The notes under the pieces are model-generated. The model was given only the letters and a program-made list of their open reading frames with translations, was not told the DNA's origin and did not search any database. Of a stretch of 42,539 nt of DNA, positions 32,405 through 40,850 are shown piece after piece (the first letter of the stretch is position 1; the number at the start of each line of letters is the position of its first letter). Made by a program: the position numbers and the translations under genes. The DNA is taken from positions 1 through 42,539 of the forward strand of contig JADFZU010000023.1 in the NCBI GenBank assembly GCA_015232365.1. Reading direction: 5' to 3'. The stretch is from Magnetococcales bacterium. GTDB taxonomy: Bacteria > Pseudomonadota > Magnetococcia > Magnetococcales > JADFYX01.

Positions 32405-34435
32405 CTACCTATAACTACTATTTGATTTATCGCTTGATCTATTTTCCATATCCTGTAATCGTTGGGCCATTTTGACCATATCCGCTGACCATTGCTGGTT
32501 TGCACCGACAATTATGGGCCGAATTAAAATTACCAACTCACTGGTTACCTTTGCTTTAATAACCTGCTTGAACATCCCACCAATGCCGGGAATATCTCCC
32601 AATACCGGTATTTTATCTTCAGTCTCAGTGCTGCTTTTCTTCATCAAACCACCAATTACCGCTACCTGACCATTTTGAATACGTATTATGCTATCGGTCT
32701 CTCTGGTCTGGCTGAGGGCTAGAGGTATTGATTGCACCTGATCATTGATATTAAATGTTTTTGTCTTATCGCTGACTTCGGTAATCAAGGGATGGACATG
32801 TAGGGTGATATAACCATCATCACTAATTTGCGGGGTTACATCCATTGATACCCCGGTAAACATTTTTTCAAAAACCGGAATGGGCATAACCACAGTATTA
32901 CCATCCCCATTGGTAGAGGAGCCGGAGTTGCCCTGTTTCATGCCGGTGATAAACACCTCATCCTGACCAACTTTGATCACCGCTTTCTGGTTGTTCAAGG
33001 TGGCAATCCTGGGGCTGGAGAGAACCTGAACTTTGCCCTGTTTTTTTAGTAGCGAGACAAAGCCGACAAAATCTTTGCTGCGGATAGCCAGCCCAAATGG
33101 GGTTCCAGCACCACCCTTGGAAAAAATCAGACCTTTACCATAGGTGGTAGTTGAGGTGAGAAGTGAGTCATTTGAAGAGTCAAGAAGTGGTGTGGTTATA
33201 CTGTGGGTAAAAGTTGTCCCGCTGCTTGGCTCACTACTCAACGGCGGTGAACTGTTACCGCCAAGACCTCTGTTGATTGCCAACCAGTCAACACCAAGCT
33301 GGGAACCATCACTCAACACAACCTCTAATATTTTCGCCTCTAAAACAACTTGCCGCTGACTACGGCTTCTTAAATGGCTGAGAAACTCTTTTATATCTGT
33401 ATGATCTTTTGGGTAGGCCCGGACTGTAATCAGACCTGACTGCCGGTTGACCATTAAATTTTTGAGCTGCTTTCTAACTCGTCTTGAACCTATTTTCTCA
33501 CCACTTTTTCCATCCTGGCTATCCAACTCCCGATTGAAATCGACTTCTACACCCTTGGCGATATGTTTGCTATAGCTACGGCCACTAGAATGTTTGGTTA
33601 TCTTTTTCTCACTCTCCCTCTCTTCAATCTGGTCTTTTTCAACTGAAACAACCGTATCATACTGACTATCAAACGGCTTTTTCTCAACCTCTCGTTTCTC
33701 CAACCCTTTCTTACCCAAGGTATCTTTAACAGAGGTGGTAATAAGATCCAAATTTAGAATCGAACGTAGTGTAGCCTCTAAACTGGTCCAAAAATCGGCA
33801 TCATACCTGGTACGGATTTCGCTGGTTGATGCTGTACTATTTTCAAACTCTCCATCATTGATCTTGGTGACAGAGAATCCATCGCGAGAAATTGGCAGAA
33901 AATCCACCCGGTAGGTTCTGGTAACCAACTGCCAAGGCATGATTTTATATCCACGCCAATCATCAAGACCGCCACCAAAAGAGCTGCACTCAAAATGGTA
34001 CATCTCACAAGCCACCTCTACCACCTCATCAATGGTGACATCCTTTAACTCCAGAGATATTTTTCCTGCTACCAATGGATGGATAACCATACTTACCGAA
34101 CGGTCATCCTTTACCAGGTTTTGAAAAAATGGTTTGGCCTCCACATCTTTTACCAAAAGATCAAAACGGTCGACAGGAGTCTCTCCCAGAGAGAACTCCC
34201 CAGGAATAAGATCTTTATATATCCCTAATGATATGGATGGATTCTTTCTACTGTTTCTATGGCTGGCGATCAAGGTGTTCATCGCCGCATCATCCAACAG
34301 CTCAGCACGTAGTTTTGCAAACTGCTCTACAGGCTCTTTTGTTTGTCCCTTATCACCACCAGCACAGCCAGCCAACACCATCGGCATAACCGTCAGCAAG
34401 GCAAGGGTGGTAAAATGTAGAAAAGCTCGTTTCAT
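32405..34435 (-). CDS. mshL: MshL/PilQ-type outer-membrane secretin lipoprotein
   Basis: A 676-residue secretin with lipoprotein signal peptide MVLAGC. The N-terminal part has an STN-like domain (LKDVTIDEVVEVACEMYHF), then a charged, probably flexible segment (about 250 to 320) and an N1-type region (RAYPKDHTDIKEFLSHLRSRSQRQVVLEAKILEV). The C-terminal secretin core is marked by VLSSPRIATLNNQKAVIKVGQ and GDIPGIGGMFKQ. It should form the outer-membrane gate for the pilus. It is the first gene of the minus-strand pilus cluster and is divergent from gloA. No clear ribosome binding site precedes the ATG. Confidence 0.92.
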   Translation of the reverse strand: MKRAFLHFTTLALLTVMPMVLAGCAGGDKGQTKEPVEQFAKLRAELLDDAAMNTLIASHRNSRKNPSISLGIYKDLIPGEFSLGETPVDRFDLLVKDVEAKPFFQNLVKDDRSVSMVIHPLVAGKISLELKDVTIDEVVEVACEMYHFECSSFGGGLDDWRGYKIMPWQLVTRTYRVDFLPISRDGFSVTKINDGEFENSTASTSEIRTRYDADFWTSLEATLRSILNLDLITTSVKDTLGKKGLEKREVEKKPFDSQYDTVVSVEKDQIEERESEKKITKHSSGRSYSKHIAKGVEVDFNRELDSQDGKSGEKIGSRRVRKQLKNLMVNRQSGLITVRAYPKDHTDIKEFLSHLRSRSQRQVVLEAKILEVVLSDGSQLGVDWLAINRGLGGNSSPPLSSEPSSGTTFTHSITTPLLDSSNDSLLTSTTTYGKGLIFSKGGAGTPFGLAIRSKDFVGFVSLLKKQGKVQVLSSPRIATLNNQKAVIKVGQDEVFITGMKQGNSGSSTNGDGNTVVMPIPVFEKMFTGVSMDVTPQISDDGYITLHVHPLITEVSDKTKTFNINDQVQSIPLALSQTRETDSIIRIQNGQVAVIGGLMKKSSTETEDKIPVLGDIPGIGGMFKQVIKAKVTSELVILIRPIIVGANQQWSADMVKMAQRLQDMENRSSDKSNSSYR

Positions 34436-34618
34436 ATCAGTATTTCAAGCCAAAACTATGACAATAGCATGGGTTTTTGCTCTGTTTCAGCTAAATTATC
34501 TAGTTACAACAAACAGAAGTTTTGTTAACATATCAAAATGATACCAACAACAAACCTTGGTAGATCCCTCTTAATAGATGCAAGTGTTGATCCAAATAAA
34601 AAAACTGTGAGAAAACTT

Positions 34619-35002
34619 ATGCAAAATCGAATCCTTCACACCATGATCAGAGTTCGTAACCTAGAAAAATCGGTCCATTTTTATAGCAAGGTGCTAGGGA
34701 TGACCGAACTCAGAAGGAAAGAGTATCCTGGGGGAAGATTTACCCTATGTTTTCTTGGCTTTGAGGCTACAGGACATCAAGTAGAGCTTACCTATAACTG
34801 GGATCAGGATGAAGATTATAGCCTTGGTAATGGCTTTGGACATATCGCTATTGGTAGTGAGGATATCTATTCTATGAGTAAAAAAATTCTTGCTGCCGGT
34901 GGGGAGGTTGTGCGTGAGCCTGGACCGATGAAACACGGAACTACACATATCGCTTTTGTTCGAGATCCTGATGGCTATGCTATTGAGTTGATTCAGGAAT
35001 GA
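34619..35002 (+). CDS. gloA: Lactoylglutathione lyase (glyoxalase I)
   Basis: GloA isomerises the hemithioacetal of methylglyoxal and glutathione to S-lactoylglutathione in the cytosol. The 127-residue protein matches the short, nickel-type bacterial class. The metal ligands are His7 (ILHTM), Glu57 (ELTYNW), His75 (GHIA) and Glu123 (IELIQE). I set the start at the ATG 34619, where the fold begins; an upstream in-frame ATG at 34538 adds 27 residues unlike the family. A repeat copy starts two bases after the stop. It stands alone between the secretin gene and polA. Confidence 0.93.
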   Translation: MQNRILHTMIRVRNLEKSVHFYSKVLGMTELRRKEYPGGRFTLCFLGFEATGHQVELTYNWDQDEDYSLGNGFGHIAIGSEDIYSMSKKILAAGGEVVREPGPMKHGTTHIAFVRDPDGYAIELIQE

Positions 35003-35003
35003 A

Positions 35004-35060
35004 TTGGGGCACTGCCCCAAACCCCGCTGAGAAAGGGTAGACCACCTTCCCGACCTCATG
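35004..35060 (+). repeat. Intergenic hairpin repeat, copy F
   Basis: The first hairpin is perfect: TTGGGGC-ACT-GCCCCAA at 35004 to 35020, starting two bases after the gloA stop. The long palindrome is decayed (GAGAAAGGGTAGACC...CTTCCCG). A T run at 35063 to 35069 follows the element, overlapping the end of polA. Confidence 0.8.
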
Positions 35061-35067
35061 ACTTTTT

Positions 35068-37806
35068 TTAATGGGCCTCATCCCAATTTTTACCCACACC
35101 CATGTCAACCTTTAGCGGTACTGTTAGTGACATCGCCCCCTCCATAGCCTCTTTTACCATTTTTTGTACAGGCTCCAACTCTCCTGGGGCAACCTCCAAC
35201 ACCAACTCATCATGGACCTGAAGAATCATCCGGCTTTGACAACCACTGGCAAGCAGACTTTTCTTGAGGCGAATCATGGCAGTTTTAATCAAGTCTGCTG
35301 CTGATCCCTGTAGTGGAGCGTTAATAGCGGTACGTTCGGCAAACTCCCGCAGGTTACGGCTGGAGTGGTCAATATCCCTGATAAGACAGCGTCGCCCTCC
35401 TATGGTCTGTACATAACCGTGGGTCTTGGCAAACTGTACGTTGCCATCCATATAACTTCTAACTCCGTCATAACGTTTAAAATAGAGATCCATGTAATCC
35501 CTGGCCTCAAAGTTGGAGATACCCAACCGCTTGGCTAAACCATACTCACTCATACCATAAACCAGACCAAAGTTGATGGTTTTTGCCATGCGCCGCTGGT
35601 CATCATCAACATCTTGAAGGTCCATATCAAAAAGCTCTGCTGCTGTTGCCGAGTGGATATCCTGATCCAAAGCAAAAGCAGACATCAAACGAGGAACCTG
35701 CCCCATGTGGGCCAACAGGCGTAGCTCTATCTGACTATAATCTGCTGAGAGAAGCTGCCACCCTTCAGGAGCAATAAAAGCCTTACGGATAGCCCGCCCT
35801 TCCGGGGTACGAATTGGAATATTTTGTAAGTTTGGCTCTGAAGATGAGAGCCGCCCGGTAAGAGTAATACCCTGATTATAACTGGTATGAACCCGGTTGG
35901 ATTTGGGGTTGATCAACTCTTGCAGTGCGTCGGTATAAGTGGATTGCAACTTGCTAAGAGTACGGTACTCCAACAGTTTAACCGGCAACTCATGACCTTT
36001 ATCAGCCAATTTTTGCAAAACCGAAGCATCTGTTGAAAATCCGGTTTTAGTCCTTTTTCCACCTTTAAGACCAAGCTTCTCAAAAAGAATATGCCCCAAC
36101 TGCTGAGTTGAGTTGACGTTAAACTCCTCACCTGCCAAACCATAAATCTCTTGGACCAACAGCTCGCGACGTTTGGTAAAGCTGTTCGACATCTCGCCAA
36201 GAACATTTTTATCAACTAAAACTCCTGCTGCCTCCATATCCCCCAACACCGGAATCAGTGGCAACTCCACCTCGTTATAGAGCTGCCAAACTGAATCCAG
36301 AGCTGCTAAACTCTTTCCCAACTTCTCTGCAGCCTGCCAGGTAACTTCAGCATCTTCACAGGCATATGGACCAGCCTTATCCAGAGCAATATCAGAAAAA
36401 CAGATCTGCTTTTTACCAACGCCAGCCACATCCTTAAAGGTGATGGTAGTCCGGTTCAACTCTTCAAGAGCGATGGCATCAAGATTGTGTCGTCGACCAG
36501 AGCCATAGATCAGGTGCGAAAATAGCATTGGGTCACGCTCTATACCTGCTAAGCGAATACCATATTTTAGCAGCACCACATACTCATATTTTATGTTCTG
36601 CCCGGTTTTGGCTATTTTGGAACTCTCCAAAATCGGTTTCAGTGCTGCCAAAACCGTATCCCGGTCCAACTGGCCGTTTGGGGCGGCATCCATGCTGTGA
36701 CCAACAGGAAGATAGGTAGCCTGCCCGGTTTTCCATGAGAAAGAGAGACCCACCAGTTCAGCCTGAACCGGATCGGTTCCGGTAGTCTCGGTATCAAAGC
36801 TAAAACTTTTCTTTCTTGAAAGCTCAGATAGAAAGCCCTGGAATCCCCCGTGTGTAGTTAAAATACGGTAGTCCAGAACCGGAGTAGCCGGACTGCTCTC
36901 CCCGCCAGCACTCTTATCACTAACCACAGGAGTTTGCTCAGCCTCCAATTGGTTGAGCAGTGATGTGAATTCCATCTCAGTATATAGTTTTTTCAGCCGC
37001 TCCTTATCCACTGCAACCCGGCCCAATTTATCCAGGTCGTACTCAATAGGTACTTGGCAGTCGATAGTCACCAATTTAAAAGCCATCCGGGCCTGATCAG
37101 CAAACTCCAGCAAGTTTTTCCGACGCATTGGCTGCTTGATTGATTCGGCATTGTTGAGTAGATTCTCTAAATCGCCATATTCATTGATAAGCTGAGCCGC
37201 AGTTTTCGGGCCGATCTTGGGAACTCCAAGAATATTATCAGAGGCATCCCCAGCCAGAGCCATTACCTGAGAAACTTTTTCCGGTACAACCCCCCATCGC
37301 TCCTCAACCTCTGCAGCCATAAACCATTGATCCTTGCCTGTATCAAGAATTGTCACCCCATTGGTAACCAACTGCATCATATCCTTATCGCCAGAGACAA
37401 TAACCACATCCAGACCAGCCTGTTCACCAGCCATGGCTAACGTACCAATAATGTCATCCGCCTCATAACCGGCGAGCTTAAAGATAGGGATATTAAAGGC
37501 GGCAACTGCTTCATGAATCAGCGGAATTTGCGGTTGAAGCTCTTCAGGCATGGGCTTTCGGTTGGCCTTATAATTTACATCTATATCATTACGAAAGGTC
37601 TTACCCTTCATGTCAAAAACAATAGCCAAGGAGTCCGGTTGATGCTCCTCCACCACCTTTCGCAACATCTTTATAAAGCCAAACACAGCATTAGTCGGAA
37701 AACCATCCCGGCGAGACATATTACGAATCCCGTAAAAAGCCCGGTAGATATAACCAGAACCATCAATTAAAAACAGCTTTTTTCTATTAGAAGTTTCAGC
37801 TTCCAT
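35068..37806 (-). CDS. polA: DNA polymerase I
   Basis: A 912-residue family A polymerase with all three domains. The N-terminal 5' nuclease has LFLIDGSGYIYRAFYGI, GYEADDIIGTLA and GDKDMMQLV. The 3'-5' proofreading domain has SFDTETTGTDP and YACEDAEVT; the place of E. coli Asp424 (KYD) is KYE here. The polymerase domain has DYSQIELRLLAH (motif A), RRMAKTINFGLVYGMS (motif B) and QVHDELVLE (motif C). It fills gaps and replaces RNA primers. It follows the diguanylate cyclase gene after 111 bases that include repeat copy G and is convergent with gloA. Confidence 0.97.
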   Translation of the reverse strand: MEAETSNRKKLFLIDGSGYIYRAFYGIRNMSRRDGFPTNAVFGFIKMLRKVVEEHQPDSLAIVFDMKGKTFRNDIDVNYKANRKPMPEELQPQIPLIHEAVAAFNIPIFKLAGYEADDIIGTLAMAGEQAGLDVVIVSGDKDMMQLVTNGVTILDTGKDQWFMAAEVEERWGVVPEKVSQVMALAGDASDNILGVPKIGPKTAAQLINEYGDLENLLNNAESIKQPMRRKNLLEFADQARMAFKLVTIDCQVPIEYDLDKLGRVAVDKERLKKLYTEMEFTSLLNQLEAEQTPVVSDKSAGGESSPATPVLDYRILTTHGGFQGFLSELSRKKSFSFDTETTGTDPVQAELVGLSFSWKTGQATYLPVGHSMDAAPNGQLDRDTVLAALKPILESSKIAKTGQNIKYEYVVLLKYGIRLAGIERDPMLFSHLIYGSGRRHNLDAIALEELNRTTITFKDVAGVGKKQICFSDIALDKAGPYACEDAEVTWQAAEKLGKSLAALDSVWQLYNEVELPLIPVLGDMEAAGVLVDKNVLGEMSNSFTKRRELLVQEIYGLAGEEFNVNSTQQLGHILFEKLGLKGGKRTKTGFSTDASVLQKLADKGHELPVKLLEYRTLSKLQSTYTDALQELINPKSNRVHTSYNQGITLTGRLSSSEPNLQNIPIRTPEGRAIRKAFIAPEGWQLLSADYSQIELRLLAHMGQVPRLMSAFALDQDIHSATAAELFDMDLQDVDDDQRRMAKTINFGLVYGMSEYGLAKRLGISNFEARDYMDLYFKRYDGVRSYMDGNVQFAKTHGYVQTIGGRRCLIRDIDHSSRNLREFAERTAINAPLQGSAADLIKTAMIRLKKSLLASGCQSRMILQVHDELVLEVAPGELEPVQKMVKEAMEGAMSLTVPLKVDMGVGKNWDEAH

Positions 37807-37838
37807 CTTCTAGCCCCAAAATAGTATTTTAAAAAATT

Positions 37839-37901
37839 AATGGGATGGGTTTGGGAAGAGCCTGCCCCTTCCCAATGGGGTTTGGGACAACGCCCCAAGA
37901 G
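37839..37901 (-). repeat. Intergenic double-hairpin repeat, copy G
   Basis: In minus orientation a TTGGGGC...CCCAA arm (37882 to 37898) comes first, then TTGGGAAG / CTTCCCAA (37851 to 37875) with a mismatched centre, then an ACCCATCCCATTAA tail. It starts 17 bases after the diguanylate cyclase stop, in the same sense. Confidence 0.8.
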
Positions 37902-37917
37902 TAGAGCAAAAATATGG

Positions 37918-39636
37918 TCAGCTAGCAACTTCCGGGGCAAAACAGACCCGGTTACGCCCCTGCTCTTTAGCTTTGTAAAGGGCATTATCAGCCATTTTCA
38001 AGAGCTGTTCAGGGTTTTCAGAGCCAGAGTTGGGATAGATAGCAACTCCAATGCTGATATGAACCTGTAGACCATCAACACGCATATCAGAAATTTTCTC
38101 ACGGAGCCGTTCAGCAACAGTAGCAACGCCATCTATGCCGGTACTAGGCAAAACTGCAACAAACTCTTCACCACCATAACGGCAGGGATGGTCTATATCC
38201 CGAAAATGACCTTTCATCACCTTGCCGATAGCCTCTAAAACCCGGTCGCCCTGATCGTGGCCGTAGGTATCATTAAACTTTTTAAAATGGTCCACATCAA
38301 AGAGCAGCAGCCCCAGTACCAAATTATAACGTTCGGCCCTTTTGTACTCCTCCTTCAAGATTGTATCAAAATATCGCCGGTTGAAAAGATTGGTAAGTGC
38401 GTCAGTAGTAGATAGATACCGCAACTCCTTTTCCAAGGCCTTTTCCTGAGTTACATCTCTAATCAGTGCAGCGGAACCGACAACCTCCTTTTCATTGGAC
38501 AAGATTGTTGTCGCCTGTATTTGCAACATTTTATTATTAAAATAGATAATGTCAGGACTATCACTGATGTCATATTTCAACATTGCACCAAAAAGGTCTT
38601 CATCATCTATAATATTTCTAAAGCCATTCTGCCTTAACTCATCCTCACTCTTGCCCAACAGCTCTCTAGCGGCAGGGTTAACCAGAACGATACATTCATT
38701 ACTGTCAGTAACAACAATACCATCTTTGGCTCCAAGAATGATTGTGGTCAGTTTATCTTTCTCACTTTGCAAACCAGAGTAGGTTTTTGCCAGCTCTTCA
38801 CTCATCTGATTAAAGCAGCTTGCCATAACCATGAACTCACAACACCCCTCTACAGCAGCCTCTTGACGAATATGGCCGTCAATCATGGCTAGCATAGATC
38901 TATTAAGATTCTCTATAGGCTCGACAACATAGCGACGAATTTTCAAGAAAACAGTGGCTAAGACAACAATCAGAACGACAAGTTGGATTAAAACAATCCG
39001 AATTCGCATAGTCCTGATATCTTCATGGGCTTGCTGCATAGAGGTGGTAACCTCAAAAATTCCCCGGATTAAGTGGTCGTCACCATGACAAGTTGTGCAC
39101 TGTTCAGAGTTTTTGATTGGGTAGAATACCGTCATAGTGGCACTCTCCCCTTCCAAAGATCTAATAGTCTGACTTAAACCACTGGCAACAACCTTCTTTA
39201 CCAAGGAAAGCTCTAGTGGTGTGGACAGCTCTCCAGCAATCTCATCCCGTAGAGGAAACTCCTCTCCACCCATGAGCTGGTTGACCTTATTAATAGTTTT
39301 ATTATCTTTGAAGGACTCTGTTCCGTCACTTCTAAGGATGCGTATCTGCCTGAGGTCATTAACCTTTTTGATGTCTTCAATATAGCTCTCGGCAATATCA
39401 GCAGAGCCACTCTGCATTATTGTTTGCAGACCGCTGCCTAAAGTATGGGTAAGAAGGTTAAGTGAACGCTCATGCTGGGAGAGAATCATCTTCTCTTGGA
39501 AGTGAACAAAAAAGAGGGCAATACCAAAGGTGCCGATTAAAAAAGTCGAGCCAATCAACGCCAACATACGGTTGCCAACTCTATCGAGAAAATTACTGTT
39601 GAGAATTATCTCTGACTCTTTTAAATGCTTTAGCAT
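37918..39636 (-). CDS. Membrane diguanylate cyclase with periplasmic heme-c sensor
   Basis: A 572-residue c-di-GMP-producing enzyme. Layout: TM1 (about 24 to 46), a periplasmic sensor (47 to about 208) with the c-heme motif CTTCH (Cys180, Cys183, His184), TM2 (about 212 to 232), a HAMP-like linker, a PAS domain (about 290 to 400) and a GGDEF domain. The active site is GGEEF (488 to 492) and the inhibitory site RDID (479 to 482) is intact, so product feedback is expected. The covalent heme suggests sensing of redox state or a small gas, as in other single-heme periplasmic sensors. The ATG at 39636 is preceded by GGTGGG; TTG 39648 and GTG 39645 are alternatives. It lies 83 bases after mlaC on the same strand. 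Confidence 0.92.
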   Translation of the reverse strand: MLKHLKESEIILNSNFLDRVGNRMLALIGSTFLIGTFGIALFFVHFQEKMILSQHERSLNLLTHTLGSGLQTIMQSGSADIAESYIEDIKKVNDLRQIRILRSDGTESFKDNKTINKVNQLMGGEEFPLRDEIAGELSTPLELSLVKKVVASGLSQTIRSLEGESATMTVFYPIKNSEQCTTCHGDDHLIRGIFEVTTSMQQAHEDIRTMRIRIVLIQLVVLIVVLATVFLKIRRYVVEPIENLNRSMLAMIDGHIRQEAAVEGCCEFMVMASCFNQMSEELAKTYSGLQSEKDKLTTIILGAKDGIVVTDSNECIVLVNPAARELLGKSEDELRQNGFRNIIDDEDLFGAMLKYDISDSPDIIYFNNKMLQIQATTILSNEKEVVGSAALIRDVTQEKALEKELRYLSTTDALTNLFNRRYFDTILKEEYKRAERYNLVLGLLLFDVDHFKKFNDTYGHDQGDRVLEAIGKVMKGHFRDIDHPCRYGGEEFVAVLPSTGIDGVATVAERLREKISDMRVDGLQVHISIGVAIYPNSGSENPEQLLKMADNALYKAKEQGRNRVCFAPEVAS

Positions 39637-39719
39637 CTGTCCCACCAAATCAGATTAAATATAGAAAACGAAAGCTTTAAATAGCCAGCAACTATTAAAT
39701 ATCTGTGGGTAAGTTAAAC

Positions 39720-40346
39720 TCAGTCGAGGGATGAGATCTTTTCCTCTAGTTTTGAAAGCATACCTTCAATATCAGGATTTCTTTTCTGCAAAAGTTGGCG
39801 AAACTGTGCCCTGTAGTTGCTAATAACACTAAACCCCTCGCCGGAAATATTATACACCATCCACTTGTCACCAGATTTTTTCATCATATAGGCAACATCA
39901 TACTTCTGCCCTTTAGAGGTTATAATACTCTCTATCCTAACAATATTTTTTGATTTTTGAATCTCATTGGTAAAGACTACAGAGCCACCCTTCAGCCGCT
40001 CAATCAGTCCAAGAAACTTTAGCTCTAGCAGTTGCTTGAACAGGGTTACAAACCGCTCTTGTTGAGCAGGTGAAAACTTAGACCATTTCCGCCCCACCGA
40101 TTTTTTGGACATTTCAACAAAGTCAAAATTGCCATAAAGAGCTTCACGCAGCTTATCTCTACGAAGATCTGCATTCTCAGGCAGAGACAACTCTTCATTT
40201 TCTATTATTGAAAAAGCTAACTGTACCGACTTTTCCAATTGAGCTATGCGAGAGGTTTCAGCCAAAACCCGGTCTGCATCAATTGATAGCCCAACAAAAA
40301 ATACGGGAAACAGCAATACAGATAGAAAATAGTTAAACCGACGCAT
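39720..40346 (-). CDS. mlaC: MlaC periplasmic phospholipid carrier
   Basis: A 208-residue secreted protein of the MlaC/Ttg2D family. The signal peptide (FNYFLSVLLFPVFFVGLSI, cleavage near VLAETS) is followed by an all-family fold: GNFDFVEMSKKSVGRKWSKFSPAQQERFVTLFKQLLE, then DVAYMMKKSGDKWMVYNISGEGFSVISNYRAQF. MlaC shuttles phospholipids between the outer-membrane complex and MlaFEDB. AGGA lies 8 bases before the ATG. It begins 26 bases after mlaD. The next gene downstream is the diguanylate cyclase, not mlaB. Confidence 0.93.
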   Translation of the reverse strand: MRRFNYFLSVLLFPVFFVGLSIDADRVLAETSRIAQLEKSVQLAFSIIENEELSLPENADLRRDKLREALYGNFDFVEMSKKSVGRKWSKFSPAQQERFVTLFKQLLELKFLGLIERLKGGSVVFTNEIQKSKNIVRIESIITSKGQKYDVAYMMKKSGDKWMVYNISGEGFSVISNYRAQFRQLLQKRNPDIEGMLSKLEEKISSLD

Positions 40347-40372
40347 CTTTTGGTAATCCTTTTTTGGCAGGG

Positions 40373-40822
40373 CTACTGAACACTGCCATTAATAAATTGA
40401 CTAATCAGCTCCTCAAAATTGATAGCTGATTCAGTTTCAACAATAAAGTCGTCATTTTTTAAAATGATTTCAGATCCGCCAGGACTAATAGAAATATACC
40501 TCTCACCAATCAACCCTTTGGTACGGATAGAGGCGATGGCATCCTCTTGAACAGGAACATCAGTATAGATTTTCAGACGAACCAGAGCCTGAAACTCTTT
40601 TTTATCTAATGAGATCGAATCAACCCGGCCAATCTGTACACCGGCAATCTCAACAGGAGCTCCTGGTTTAAGACCGTCAATAGAGGAGAAGGTGGCATAT
40701 AGAGGAACGTTATTACTACCGATCATCTCCATCCTGGCCAGCCTGACAGACAGCCACCCCATAGCCAGCAAGCCCCCTAATACAAATAGTCCCACAGAGA
40801 TTTCTAACTTGACGCTTCTCAT
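40373..40822 (-). CDS. mlaD: MlaD MCE-domain lipid transport protein
   Basis: A 149-residue inner-membrane-anchored MCE protein. One N-terminal helix (EISVGLFVLGGLLAMGWLSV) is followed by the MCE domain, LYATFSSIDGLKPGAPVEIAGVQIGRV, then IRTKGLIGERYISISPGG. Six copies form a ring above MlaE that receives lipid. GAGAGAG lies before the ATG. It lies 28 bases after mlaF. Length is near the usual for MlaD. Confidence 0.95.
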   Translation of the reverse strand: MRSVKLEISVGLFVLGGLLAMGWLSVRLARMEMIGSNNVPLYATFSSIDGLKPGAPVEIAGVQIGRVDSISLDKKEFQALVRLKIYTDVPVQEDAIASIRTKGLIGERYISISPGGSEIILKNDDFIVETESAINFEELISQFINGSVQ

Positions 40823-40850
40823 CAGCTCTCTCTACTCCCCTCTACAGTCA

